Source of the DNA: Chara braunii
Taxonomy: Eukaryota; Streptophyta; Charophyceae; Charales; Characeae
DNA length: 30,730 bases
Direction of reading: 5' to 3'
Assembly: GCA_003427395.1 (NCBI GenBank)
Contig: BFEA01000098.1
Coordinates: 1,062,659-1,093,388, forward strand
The position numbers were made by a program, and so were the translations under genes. Numbering within the stretch: position 1 is the stretch's first letter; the number at the start of each line of letters is the position of its first letter. The notes beneath the pieces were generated by a model. It worked only from the letters and a program-made list of their open reading frames with translations. It was not told the DNA's origin and ran no database searches. Below are positions 1 through 11,297 of this stretch, piece after piece.

Positions 1-217
1 GGGGGGGAATGTACGTAACACAGCCATCCCACGTAATGTGGGAAACAATACAGTACCCAAGAATATCCATTAGTACATGGCTTATTTCTAGCCATGGATG
101 ACGTATGTTACGCAGGCAGTCTAGATTAGGGGTCATAGGAGCAGAAATTAGTATGTTAGTGTTAGTATGTTAGGGATTATGAGAGGACAAAAAGCCCAAC
201 CGTAGGGGGGGTGCACG

Positions 218-268
218 CCCTTAAGCGCGCTTTTCGCCGCCTAGCACCCATAGCAGTTCATCAGAGGG
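218..268 (-). ncRNA. Hammerhead ribozyme, type I, copy A
   Basis: Read on the minus strand: stem I 5' side CCCU (268-265), CUGAUGA (264-258), stem II CUGC/GCGG (256-253 with 240-237) closing a 12-nt loop, GAA (235-233), stem III AAG/CUU (232-230 with 225-223) with a CGCG loop, cleavage-site base A222 in the triplet UUA, then stem I 3' side AGGG (221-218). All invariant core bases are present and stem I has 4 pairs. The one flaw is an A/C mismatch at the pair next to the core in stem II (257/236). The very short stem III is typical of PLE hammerheads. Predicted cut is between 222 and 221. Confidence 0.8.
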
Positions 269-1626
269 GTTAGCTTAGTAATCAAATGCTCCTGTTAGGA
301 AAGGGATAGGGAAGGGAGAGAGGGGGGAAGAAGATGGTGGGCGTTTTGAGGGTGATATGGAGTTAGGAAGTCATACCTGTGTCGTCATAGCCGGTGCCGC
401 CGGATTGTTAGCAGTCCCCATGGTAGGAGTTATCGTTCTCACAGCGAGGTATCAACAATCTCACGGTGGACGTACAGCGTGCAGTGCGTTGTGCTGCGAC
501 CGGCAGAAGCCAGGTACCCACTTTGCTTTCAGCCGAACAGTAGTGTTACGGCAAGAGCAACTGGGGGGGCTCTCGTTACCTGGGAAAGGTGACGTAGTGT
601 AAGCGTCGTCGTTGCAATTGGGTATTGCGAATATCCATGCAATAGCATACGTAGCAGCGATGCATGTCGCATGCAGCAGCATGAAGGGGAGAGTGGATGT
701 GCGGGGGATGTTTGTATAGTAGAGCGAACCATGGTCAGGGTGATATTTTTCCAAGGGTATGTTGTGGGTATGTGAGTGATAGTGCCATGTGTGCGCGTAG
801 AAGGGTGCAAGGTAGGTGAACGGTTCTTTGCAGCAATTGCTCGGGGTGTAGCCTTTTTTTGTGAAGCCATATCTGCAGCAGTAGTTGTGTAGGTGTAGTT
901 TGTCAAGTGGGTCTGTGGTAACATTTGTCGTCCATGCTAGTATGTGCTGTAAGGGGTCTGTTTGCAGTTTGTGGGCATAGGACTTGGTTTGTTCCGCGTG
1001 GGAGCAGAGCTTGGCAGGGTGGTTCTTGTCTTATCACATTGTCTTGTCGTGCATGAGCGTGCATAGTTGCGTGTCTTTTTCGTTGCTGGTGGGAAGTACT
1101 GGCTATGGGGGAAGTGCCTGTCGTCGTGTTTCGTAGTGGGATTTTGTTTTGAGTATACTGTCAGCGTCGTTTCGGAGTGGTGCAAACTTTTGTCTTTTCA
1201 GTATAATTTTTCTGGGGGGTTTTTCCGTAATGTTTTAAACTATTTGAAAACACGCGAATCAGTACCTAAGTTACGCGTGTGAAAGAAATTTATTGGTTTC
1301 GTATAAGGGCAAGCATACCCATAATTTTAGTGTGAATTGTGGCTGATGTGGTGAAGAAGGTAGCTTGTGTAATCCTAAATGGTTAGTAAGGGTTACGGGT
1401 TTCTGGTGGGGGTATGCATAATGGTTGTATTGAGGGTTGTAACATGAGCAATGGATTATACGGGCATTTGCATATGGCTAGTAGCAGGACATTTCCGATT
1501 GTTTTTCATAAAAAATAACGGGGGCATCATGCGTTCTCCGAAGGTGTAATTTGCTAATTTGTTGTTGGTTGTCCTTTTAGTTTTATTATATTTTTCGGTA
1601 TTATGGCCATTTATCTGTGTTGAAAA

Positions 1627-1937
1627 ATATATATATATATAAAAAAATAATAATAATAAATAAAAATAATATTTTTTTCTTAATTATTATTAATTTATTA
1701 AAATATTAATAACTTATTTTAATTATGAACTTTACTAAAAAGATTTTTTGATTTTTATTTCTTTATTTATTATTTTTCACTTCTTATTTTTTAATTTTAT
1801 TTTTAATTTTTAATTTTTAATTTTTAATTTTTTAATTTTTTAATTTTTTAATTTTTTATTATTTTTAATTTTTAATTTTTTATTTTTTATTTTCACTTTG
1901 ATTTTTCTATTTTTTTTCTATTTTTTTTTTTAATATA

Positions 1938-1984
<47 letters not shown>
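1627..1984. repeat. AT-rich low complexity and (GT)n at pseudo-LTR end
   Basis: The stretch holds (TA)n, (AAT)n and repeated TTTTTAATTT words, followed by a (GT)n microsatellite at 1937-1984. The same order is found in the other copy at 19380-19663. The (GT)n marks the edge of the duplicated block. Confidence 0.85.
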
Positions 1985-1989
<5 letters not shown>

Positions 1990-2110
1990 CCCGTACCCTT
2001 CGTGATGAAGGCCCTGGTGAGGTAGGTCCAAAGATGTTGGACCTACCCCAACAGGGGTAGGTCCTTCATCCGAACCTAGCCAGTTTTGTTGGCTAACACA
2101 CACCGTATAC
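1985..2110 (-). repeat. Hairpin-rich motif, copy 1
   Basis: The segment contains a hairpin GGTAGGTCCAA/TTGGACCTACC (2021-2031 with 2037-2047), an alternative hairpin ACCTACCCC/GGGGTAGGT (2041-2049 with 2054-2062) and an outer stem GATGAAGG/CCTTCATC (2004-2011 with 2063-2070). A diverged copy lies at 2503-2640. It sits between the RT gene and the 3' pseudo-LTR, so it may act in the 3' part of the element RNA. That role is inferred. Confidence 0.6.
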
Positions 2111-2500
2111 TTATTGTACTTATTTGTTATGTTTATTATTCGTTATTTTGTATTTATTTATTTATTAATAATATATTTCTTTATATGTTAATTTATTTAT
2201 TTTTTTCTTTATTTATTTATTTAATTATTTATTAATAATTTATTTACTTATTTTTTTATTTTATTTATGTATATATATATATTATTTTTAATTATGAAAA
2301 AAAAAGAATTATTACATATTTACTTATTTATTTATTTAACTCTCTGTTTATTTATTTATTTACTTATTTACTTATATAATTTATTAGGTTATTATCTTTT
2401 TTACTTTTTTATTTTTTTGTTTGTCTTGTTTATCTTAATTTACTTATTAATTTATTTTATGCGTGTGTGCGTGCGTGTGTATGTGCTTGTGTGTGTGTGT
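2111..2500. repeat. AT-rich spacer ending in (GT)n
   Basis: This is low-complexity TTTA/TTAT sequence that ends in a GT/GC-rich run at 2462-2500. The open frame through it codes only leucine, isoleucine and tyrosine runs and is not a believable protein. Confidence 0.7.
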
Positions 2501-2502
2501 CT

Positions 2503-2640
2503 CTCCCCGTAGCCTATGTGATGCAGGTCATGCTGGGCTAAGTCCAAGGATGTTGGTCCTACCCCACCCCAGCGGGGGTAGGTCCTTCATCCGCAACTTG
2601 CTAGCAGTGTTGGTTCACACATAGCGTATGTTTTGAACAG
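2503..2640 (-). repeat. Hairpin-rich motif, copy 2
   Basis: Diverged copy of 1985-2110, about 518 bases further along and also preceded by a (GT)n run. The stem CCTACCCC/GGGGTAGG is kept (2558-2565 with 2575-2582), and GATGCAGG/CCTTCATC retains the outer pairing with one mismatch. Preserved pairing despite sequence change suggests a structured RNA. Confidence 0.55.
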
Positions 2641-2678
2641 GCACAGGGTTCATAATGTTACTCATTAGTTTTTTTTTT

Positions 2679-4867
2679 TTAATAGTTATAATTATTGTTG
2701 GGGATTTTGATTTTTAAGAGTTGAAGCACCATCTGGGGGTTACATTGAAATGGTTGGTAGTTCGTGGGGTTGTTTAGGACTTTGTTTAGGATTCCAAGTA
2801 GTCTGTGTTTTCTGAATCCGTTCTTCTGAAGAGTTTGGGTAACCAGCATAATTTCTTTTGGAGCGTGTTTTGGTTCCATCTCAATGGTCATTATTGTGAT
2901 GATCTGGGGTATAAGTAGGTTTAGTGATTGATGGAGGGGTATGTTAGAGTTGGCTTGGATGAAGTGTGTGATGGGAAAATCCAGTTCTCTTCTTTTGTCG
3001 TCTTTGTTTGTGATGTATTGACCAGTTTCTTGATTTGTGATTGTTATTGTGGTATTCAGAAAATTGGCTTGTATTCCGATGAGTTTTTCGTTTATCTGTG
3101 CTTTTCTCGTGGTCTATTCGTTTAATATTATGAGGTGTAAGGGGTACAAGAAGTACTTGCTGCGTGGGCTGGTGACTTCAGGATTGAGGAATTCTTCAAT
3201 CCTGGGATTATTTAAAATATGGAAATCATCGAAGTAGCGAAAAACATGTTGGAACAGGTGCAGCAGGTTTCTGTTGTTTTTGTGTGTTATTTTTTTCATA
3301 AAATTGTATTCGTATTTGAAGAAATAAATGTTGCACCATACCGGTGAGCAACTGACACCCATGGGGATTCTAAGTATCTGTCTCCAGATGTTTCCTCCTA
3401 GGGATGTGTAGGCATTGTTGATAAGCCAGTTGTTAATCTCCTGTACAATGTTCTCAGTGAGGGTAAGGAATCCGATAGGTGGGCTTGTATACCATCGCAT
3501 AGCAGGGTCCATTAACCTTTTCTTTGGTTCATTCTGCAGGCTAACTCCACATTTCTTCCGAATGTTTTCCTTGCGTGTTTAAAGGCAAGTTTGAAGAAGA
3601 ATCGTATTGCAGCTGAAAGCCCGTCTTGGCTCTCATCAGTAGGGATTGTTTCGTAGCATCTAGTTATATCCGCGGAGAAGACACAAAAGACTTGCTGGGG
3701 AAGGTTGTACGTGTAGTATGGGGTTGAGTCTATTGGCCACCAGAAAGGGACTTGGAGTCCAGTTTCCATATATGTCATTTGCGTTAGTGTGCCACAGTGG
3801 GATTTTACCATTCGAATTAGGGCAGCAAGCACAGCAGCAGTCAGGTCAGCTGTGGGTGTGGTAATGACATCTGCTGCATTAGTTAACCAGCGGAAAAAGT
3901 TTTTGTGTTTTTTGTACGTAGCAAAAAGATAAGGTATCTCCATTTTTCCTATGGGGATGTCTGGGAATCTTACTTCCATTTGCAATTTCATGCCATCTAG
4001 TAGTTCGGGGGCAGATATCGTATGATTTTCAAAGTCTGGTCCGGTGAGCCTTTGCAATGTTAGGAATCTAATTAGGTTGATGCAGGAGATAAAAGGGGTA
4101 TTGGGGGCTTTGTCAGCCCCAAAGATATAGAAGTGTTTAGTGAGGAAGTTAACTTAATTTTTTATTGCGTGATCTCGTAGGCTTGTTACTCGGTGTGCTG
4201 TTACATTTTCGAAAAGGCCATTTATTATTTTGTTAAACTCTTCTTTTGCCTGTCTTTCTTGTAGAGTGCTTAGGGGTGTGCCATTTTTTTGGAGGGATAG
4301 TGTGAGCTGTGTCCATACTTGTTCTGCTGCGTTCACCTCATCATCTTTGTTTAGGGGGGCAGGTGGAATGTGGTTGAGTCCTTTTTTCATCATGTTCCGT
4401 AGCTCAGCGTTGTTGCAGATGTTGAGATTTAATGTAGTGACGTGATGTGGTTCTCCTTGGGGAAGCATGTCGACTGGTAAGATGTTTAAAAATTCTTTAT
4501 ATCATGGTTGCTGGCAGTAACATTTTTCAGGAAATTGTTCTATCCATGTAGATAGATCAAAATCTCGAAAGACGGCAGCTGGTTTGTAGAGTGCCTTGCT
4601 TATATGATCGTTGTATGTCCACGAGAAAGTGAATTTCTCTAATATGCCAACAGCATCCTGATTATCGTTGAGTAATAGTTTTTTAAGAATATTTTTAAAT
4701 TTAATTTGGTCCATCAATCGGTTTGCATAGTGGCAGGAAATAATCTGTTTGTCTGATTTTTTTTCTGATCTCCATCCGAGTCTTCCGTCTTCCATTGTCT
4801 GGAGTCGATGTTTCTGCACATTACAGAAATATTGACGTAGCGTAGACCGTATATTTGCAATTATTAG
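2679..4867 (-). pseudogene. Reverse transcriptase, Penelope-like, decayed
   Basis: The protein would copy element RNA into DNA. The upper part is open in one frame from 4867 to 3512, broken by an in-frame TGA (4504-4502) and TAA (4156-4154). At 3512 the frame shifts, and the lower part runs to 2679 with an in-frame TAG (3116-3114). Landmarks in order: a CYC near 4510, HVTTLNL followed by GLNHIPP, GADKAPN (about 4120), IPYLFATYKKHKNFFRW, RT motif A SADITRCYE (about 3670), motif B IPMGVSCSPVW (about 3371-3339), motif C FRYFDDF (about 3240) and a C-terminal SNIPLHQSLN block. This order matches a widespread RT family with KADK, LPKLHK, MGxxCxP and RYIDD motifs, which I assign to PLEs from memory. 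About 730 codons are covered. No GIY-YIG domain is visible on either side. The missing 5' end may lie in another exon. Function as RT is near certain; activity is unlikely. Confidence 0.85.
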
Positions 4868-5460
4868 TTACTTGAGCCGGGCTGAAATAAAATAAAAAAA
4901 AATAAAACAATGAAAAAAATGTCTTTTTGTTTTCATTGACTTTTCAGATGTGGGTGGTGGGGTGACACGAACTTTGTACTACCATAGGCGAAAAGAGAGG
5001 TTGAGGGGATGTGTGCAAGTACGAGTGTTGCAAGCTTGTTATATGTATTGAATCCAAGTATTGATTCAGGAAAACTCAGTCGAAGTCATCAACTTTTTTG
5101 GCAGAGATGAGGCCGGGGACCCTTCACAAAAACTTCCCGGATTAATACCGGCGGCATTAGCCGGTTTGGCTTATTATTATTTATAAGAAGATGACATACT
5201 TATCATTCCCCTGCCTATAGGAGAGATTAGCTAGGGATTGTTTTATTCGTCTAAAAATATTTCTAGGTTTGAATGCTAATAAATAATTTAGTTGAGAAAT
5301 AACTTAATTATTGTATATCTCCCTATACGTACTCTTCCTGTTATGGCTAATTTTTTCCTAGTTTAGCTGTTCAACCTATTTGTACTGTCCATAGAAGAAC
5401 GACCCATGCAGTCTATTCAATCAGCCCTAGCTTCATGATCTGTTACGGTTTCTCGTCAGG
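4868..5460. other. Spacer without a visible gene
   Basis: The spacer between the two minus-strand genes shows no believable ORF. It contains A-rich runs near 4890-4920 and a small perfect hairpin ACCGGC/GCCGGT (5147-5152 with 5160-5165). Confidence 0.5.
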
Positions 5461-8400
5461 CTAGCTTCTAGCGATACTAGGAAAGTTGGATTGGTAGTCC
5501 GAGCTAAGTGTCTGACAAACTCTCTTCCAGGACCCATCCGATGTTTGCGACTCGTTGTTCTGAGCCGTGCTACCGCTATAAGTTCGGAGCAAAGAAGAAT
5601 CTGCGCTGCTGGCCCCATAGTTCGTTCTCAAGGCGTTTATGGCAGAGATTAGGCAGATCGGGGTGTCAGGGGACGGCGAGCTAGTCATGATGGGGAGCTG
5701 TCTTTTTTCTCCGTCGTTGATATCGCAACTGCTGACTTGGATCACCTCATTGTTTGCAGTATCCTGCTGTTCCAAGGATGGGAATGTCGCAGCTCTGCCC
5801 CTCAGCGCCCATTGCGCCAAGACCAAGTCTGCACATGGTGACCATTCCTGGTTCATTCTTGCGAGAGCTGGAGAAATGGTCTGAGCATGACCCGTCGTTG
5901 TCCCGGAGGCTTCCTGGGCTGGTGGTTAGAGGAGTGGGTATCGGCTGTCGCTGCTGTTGTGCCGTGAAGACGTCCTGGATCTCTAGTTGTCTTGCATGAT
6001 ATAGTGTCATCTTCCTTCTGTTCTGTTTTCTGCTTGGCGTACCTCCCTGTGCTGTCTAAATTCTCTGCGTTTTGTTTCCTCTTTTGCGATTCCTTTTTAC
6101 TTCTGCTGGTAGTGGGTTCATGGCAATACTGAGAAGCAATTCTCCTCGGCGCGCCTGCCTTTCGCTGTCAGTGCATACTGTGGTGTTGTTGTTGTTCATG
6201 TAAGTGGTCAGGTGTGGTGGGAGTGACATTGCAAACCCGGGCTGAGTGCGAGCTCCAGGAAGTGTAGTATATGGTGCTGTTGAGTTATCCATGAGTACCG
6301 TGCAGTTGTGTCCCGTTGCGTTTGCCTGTCCTGCTGTGGGTGGTATGATAGTGGGGGTGTTTGTGATGGTGGCGATGCCAGTACGTGTTGTGGTGACCTA
6401 ACGAGTGGCCAGCTGTGCAGTTGAGTTATCCATGAGTACCGTGTAGTTGTGTCCNCTTGCGTTTGCCTGTCCTGCTGTGGGTGGTATGATAGCGGGGGTG
6501 TTTGTGACGGTGGCGATGCCATTACGTGTTGTGTTGATCCGACGAGTGGCCAGCTGTGCAGCAGTGTTGGCAAGGGTGTTACCGGTTGTCTGTCCTTGAG
6601 GTAAGCCAACGGTTGTTGGCCTGTTCGTGGTTCCTGTGTTAGCTGGTGGAGAATGCCTTTGGGGTGTGAGTGCATAACTGCGGTTCACATTGGGGAATGT
6701 GTTATTTCGATGTTATTTGGTCTGTGGAGACTGGGACTTAGCATGGTATTTAAGTTTGCAGGTGATGTGCTGTGATTTGGTGCGACGGCATCTGAGCCAT
6801 GCAGTGGTGTGGAGCTGGTGGAATGCAGTGGTGTAGTATGTGCTGCAGTTGCGGGCATGCTTGCTGCAATTGGCGTTCTTGCGGGGTTAGTTTGTCCGGG
6901 TGTGTTGCCGGTACCAGCCATGCTACCTGGTGTGCTGTGAGCTGGCACTGTGTGCGTGATGCCTGTGTGCGTACGTTGAATTGGGGTATTAGTAGTCATT
7001 TGGACTGGTGTGGAAAGCGACGCGATTGAGGTGGGAGTGTTTTCGAGCCTCATCTATCTACATCTTCTGAGTGAATTGTCCTCGACACCTGCATTGCGTC
7101 GTGCGTCTGCAGACTGCGCCATTAACCCTTCAGCGTCGGGGATCAACGCAGCGGTGAACTTGTGTACAAATGGCACGTATCTAAAGTCTTCGTACTCCAG
7201 CATCTCTTCAGCAGAGATTCTTCCGTTCTCTGTAAGAAGGCTCACGATCTTGATCATGTATTCTGTCATAAAGATGAAGGAGATCTGTGCAAGAATGTCC
7301 TTTCTCATCCTGATCTTGTCTGTTGGAGCACGCGGGTCAATCTTGTCTAGGTTGCCGATGATGTATCAAATCATGTGGTCGAACAGTGTGAAGTTCTTCT
7401 CACAACTGGTGCATGTACACTTCAGATATGGTATTCCTGCGTTCCAGAGCTTCTTGAGTTCAGAAAGATCTGCAGGAAATTTCGGGATGCCTTTTTGATG
7501 AAGGAGTGGTCTGTTTGCACACTTGCCCTTCTCAAGTTCGGCAATCGGTGAAAACTCTGCATCAAAGCCGCCTCTCGTTGCTGGGAAATATATAGTACCA
7601 TTCCTAGCAGCACTGCAACAATTCTCTACCTCTGCGTCCGTGATTGCAGCGAGAGCCATATATGCCTCTACGCTGATAGGTGCTGTGTAGTTGAATGTGT
7701 CCAACTTCCATAGACGGTTATGGACACGCTGCACAGCCTTCTCTGTCCAACTGCCGGATGCGAGCGGTAAGAAGGGGTTATTCCTAGAGAACTTATGCCC
7801 TGCGTCTCTTGTGAGCAGTGTGAGTTCCGTATGTGCATTTCTCATTCTCTCGGCCTCCTTTTTCCTGAAGTATTCCAGCTCGACTTGCGAGAGTGACATA
7901 CGGTTGATGTATGTCTCGCTGAACGTTTTATTCCTCTCAGAGATGGAGACCTGGCCTGCGGTGTCAAGATGAGATGAATCATATCCGTGAAGCTCGAGGA
8001 TGATCTTCTCGACCTTGGCTATGATAAGGCTAAGCTCTCTATTCTCGATGGCCGCCTTTCTGCAGGATTCAACAATATTGCTAGGGAAGTCTTGAATTTT
8101 TGTGTCTAGCTCCTGTGGTTTGCATTGCATGACGTGTACAAGCGAGGCCCAATCACTGAAGGAGAGATTCTCGATCAGGAACGACGGTCGTCCCATCATT
8201 GCTTCATATACCTGCAGTAAGACGTATGCAGGGACCGCAAACATTGCGAGCTGGCAGTGGACTATGGGCGGTCGTAGTGCAGAGAAGGGCCTGATGGCAG
8301 CAGCAAGTTCCGGGTGCCATCCCATGAGGATGCTGTCTTCATCCTGCACATTTGTCGTTATGCAATCAAAGTTAGTTGGATGGCGGTATGTTTTTATGAT

Positions 8401-8520
8401 AATATTGTATTCCTTAGTTTGCAGATCAGGATAGATTGTCGTACAGGTATCCTCGATAATTAAATCTGTATATATATTTGCACAATATGTTGGTATCAAA
8501 GTTATGGTGAATTGATCCGA
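5461..8520 (-). pseudogene. Large decayed gene of unknown function upstream of the RT
   Basis: I do not recognise the family. The first part is open from 8520 to 7366 (about 384 codons) and ends in a TGA right after a Cys-rich motif, KCTCTSC (CxCxxC, about 7420), that could bind zinc. The same frame continues past TGA 7368-7366 to a TAG (7056-7054), then through a Thr/Pro/Ala/Asn-rich stretch to a TGA at 6687-6685. Around 6690 the composition passes to the next frame, which runs on through TAG codons near 6398 and 6056. A last plausible piece, Ser-rich, is open from 5856 to 5461 in the first frame. The layout is a folded alpha-helical domain, a Cys motif, then a long low-complexity tail. It is colinear with the RT and could be the ORF1-like or capsid-like protein of the element. 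Introns could explain some breaks, but decay is more likely. Confidence 0.5.
6280..6561. repeat. 141-bp tandem duplication inside the unknown gene
   Basis: Two adjacent copies start at 6280 and 6421. The period of 141 is 47 codons, so the duplication keeps the reading frame. The second copy contains one ambiguous base (6455). Confidence 0.9.
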
Positions 8521-9678
8521 TTAGGAGTAGCAAAGAGAGGGCGCAGACGTATGTGTCTGCAGTGTGTGTTTTGGGAGGTAATATAATGCATATCAATGTG
8601 TAAGGTAGGGGGGTTGTCTAGGAGGTGGTATTACCATACGGGTCCGGATCTCATTGCCAAGGTGAAGTTTCGGTTGTGATAAACGAATTAGTTGCGAGGT
8701 GGTATAATCATGTCTGCTAATTTTTTCAGTAGGCAATACAGGTTATCAACGCAGTTTACTCTGTCTTGAGAATTCTGAGCTTCATTGTGTTTGCTTAGGC
8801 ATGGGGTGAGTTATGGAAGAAATTCGTTCTTACTGGAAGCCATGTCTGGTGTCAACTTTATTCATGTCATGGGGTATTGGTTGAGATATTCTTGGTTAGG
8901 TCTGTCTAGGCCCAGGTGTCGGTATTTGTTTTTAGGAGGTTTATAAACTAGTAATTAAAAGATATCATAATTTATTGCATTTTGTATGTGGCTATCTGTA
9001 TACCGGACGCTTGGGAGCGTTCGTAGGACGTATAGATGTGTTGTGCTTTGCTTACTATATCCTTTATGTCTAGGGTTGGGTTGCCAAGGAAAAGGGTAGT
9101 ATCCATTAGCTTGATCTTGCGTATGGTAGCAGGGATCTGCATGACTCTCATTCTACTTATTGTAAGCATGATTGCGGGTCATAGCATTGGTTGGCAATTG
9201 TGTTAAACTTCCATTCTGATTAGTCCTTTTAAGTTTTGCATATTTTTATGGGGGGTCGTTCTATGTGATGTATATGTGAGCGGTAGACAAGGTGTGGAGG
9301 GTAAATATATTTTTGTATATTATTGGGGTTGTGTTCTGTTGCACCAGGAATGTGTATTTTTCAGAATACTGGATATGTTTTATATTATATTTTTCCGAGG
9401 GGATTTAAGGATTTGACGTTATGTTTTAAGGAAACAGATTTTTTATTTTTTTATTTTTTTATTTTATTTTTATTTTATTTTACTTTAATTTTTAATTTTA
9501 TTTTTATCCGTTATTTTCATCCGTAATAGACCGCATAGTTGTTATTCTTTATTTGAAAGAGCAGCGATCGATATTATCAAAGCGGGAAACGGGCCCAGCG
9601 TCCCTCACAACGTTCATCGCAGCACGAAGGTTGAGCAAGGCTCTCTGGCTAAGCAAAGCCCAGGTCATGACTACACCA
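8521..9678. other. Spacer, one weak minus-strand ORF
   Basis: There is no recognisable gene. A minus-strand ORF of 65 codons (9169-8972) has mixed, protein-like composition (it begins MLTISRMRVM) and lies just upstream of the unknown gene. It might be an upstream exon, but nothing proves it. The stretch 9440-9510 is T-rich low complexity. Confidence 0.3.
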
Positions 9679-9768
9679 GAAAGAAAACAACTCCTTCTAT
9701 TCTTCTTCCGATCTTACAACTTCAGAAAGAAAACAACTCCTTCTATTCTTCTTCCGATCTTACAACTT
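9679..9768. repeat. 45-bp tandem duplication
   Basis: The word AGAAAGAAAACAACTCC and the sequence after it occur at 9679 and again at 9724, with almost no differences. Confidence 0.9.
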
Positions 9769-9899
9769 AAACTACACATCAAAACCTCGCAATTATGGTA
9801 AAAATTCTCCTATCAACAAATCGGTAATACCAATTAAACCTAATGCCAAGTTGACAGTGCATAGTCAACCAACCCAACAGTAGGTATAGTAAATTGATA

Positions 9900-10133
9900 A
9901 AACGATCTCTCTCTCCTTTTCTCCCTCTCTCTCTCTCTCCTTCTCTCTCTTTCTCTTTCTCTCTCTTTTTCTCTCTCTCTCTCTCTCCCCCTCTCTCTCT
10001 CTCTCTCTCCCTTTCTTTCTCACGCAAGACTTAGGGTACTTGTCAGAACATCACATCTCTGAACCCACAACAAGACGAAAGAAAAATTTCCTAATATAGC
10101 CCTAATGTATGCCTAAACAAAAAACGACAACAT

Positions 10134-10225
<92 letters not shown>

Positions 10226-10241
10226 NNNNNNNNNNNNNNNN

Positions 10242-10303
<62 letters not shown>

Positions 10304-10530
10304 TCTCTCTTTCTCTCTTTTTCTCGCACGGCTTAGATTACTCGTCATAACATCTCATCTCGAAACCCATAGCAAGACGAAAAAAGATTTTCCTTAATAT
10401 AGCCCTAATACGTGCCAAATTAACATAACGATTACATCTCTCTCTCTCTCTCCTTCTCTCTCTCTCTTTCTCTCTCTCTTGTTCTCTCTATCTCTCTCTC
10501 TCCCTCTCCCTCACACACACACACACACAC
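9900..10530. repeat. (CT)n microsatellite blocks with assembly gap
   Basis: There are three CT-rich blocks at about 9905-10020, 10137-10325 and 10437-10510, with a 16-N gap at 10226-10241 in the middle one and a (CA)n run at 10511-10534. The spacers between blocks (10021-10136 and 10326-10436) are diverged copies of each other, so the whole is a complex tandem array. Leu/Ser or Arg/Glu frames here are artefacts. Confidence 0.9.
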
Positions 10531-10733
10531 ACACAAAAGAGTACTCCTTATTTACCAACAATCAATCGAAAAAGCAAATGCGGTCTCCCATCATGCTGAT
10601 AAGAAAAGATCACCGTGAGTTATAACGAAAGCCAACAGAGCTTTCAACGACACCAACACGCCATTAGCAGGGAAGAGCGTGGCCAATCAACGCGTCGTCC
10701 TAACCTGTCGTCATAGCGCCTTCATGTTGCGAA

Positions 10734-10812
<79 letters not shown>

Positions 10813-11045
10813 CTCTCACACACACACACCCACACACCAAAAAGAACTCCTTGTTTACCAACAACCAATCGAAAAAGCAAATACGGTCTCCTACCACGCC
10901 GATGAGAAAGCATCATCACGATCTATAAAAGAAGCAAATCGGAGCTTTCAACGATACCAACACGCCAGTAGCAGGGAAGAACATAGCCACTCAACGCGTC
11001 GTTCCGAACTGTCATCATAGCGCCCTCATGTCGCTACTCACGCAA
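10511..11045. repeat. Two-copy tandem repeat with (CT)n between
   Basis: The segments 10511-10735 and 10815-11035 are alike: (CA)n, then a piece with AATCGAAAAAGCAAAT, then one with GAGCTTTCAACGA and ACCAACACGCCA. They are separated by (CT)n at 10737-10816. Period is about 305 bases. Confidence 0.8.
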
Positions 11046-11152
11046 ATAACGAAAGCCAAGTAGCGTCATCAGCACCCTTCTTACAAAGAGGCCCCGTGTC
11101 TGAGTGCTTTCACGAGGGTGAAAAAACCATCGCCGAGAAATTTCATATCTAC

Positions 11153-11176
11153 GTCAGGGGGCAGAGCCCCTGACCG
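11153..11176. other. Perfect hairpin
   Basis: GTCAGGGG and CCCCTGAC face each other across a short loop. The surrounding 11046-11290 has no believable ORF. Confidence 0.5.
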
Positions 11177-11297
11177 ATTACGATTACTGATTTCGTGCGG
11201 TGCCCAGATTCTGCCCTCTGACTGACCCCACTTGTAAGCACTCCACACTCAGTTAATTGGGATCACCGGCCGAGGTCGACAAGGACCAAGGAATGGC

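Larger units (their letters stand above)
1..1984 (-). repeat. Pseudo-LTR copy A (3' copy in RT sense)
   Basis: This block aligns with 17742-19660 from its first G-run through the ribozyme, the long GT-rich middle part, the (TA)n/(AAT)n stretch near 1627-1665 and the T-rich tail, up to a (GT)n run at 1937-1984. After the (GT)n the two copies diverge. There are no TG...CA ends, as expected for a pseudo-LTR rather than a retroviral-type LTR. Reading frames inside it are not preserved between the copies, so it is treated as non-coding. It may continue to the left of the window. Confidence 0.85.

Noticed and set aside
357-924. ORFs inside the pseudo-LTR (plus 357-602, minus 924-529) and their partners in the second copy (18147-18344, 18667-18203).
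   Set aside because: Small indels between the copies shift these frames and change their ends, so there is no sign of coding selection.
2000-2015. GTGATGAAGG, resembling a hammerhead core.
   Set aside because: The conserved CUGAUGA is not met, no GAAA follows at the right distance, and the second copy has lost the pattern.
9704-9762. TTCTTCCGATCT, close to the end of a common Illumina adapter.
   Set aside because: It differs from the adapter just upstream and sits inside a 45-bp tandem repeat, so it is probably genomic.
10091-11020. Long open frames of Leu-Ser or Arg-Glu repeats.
   Set aside because: They are readings of (CT)n and (CA)n microsatellites; the same holds for (GA)n at 21305 and (TCAA)n at 19676.
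11055-11070. CTGATGA on the minus strand, as a third hammerhead.
   Set aside because: No stem II followed by GAAA is found downstream.
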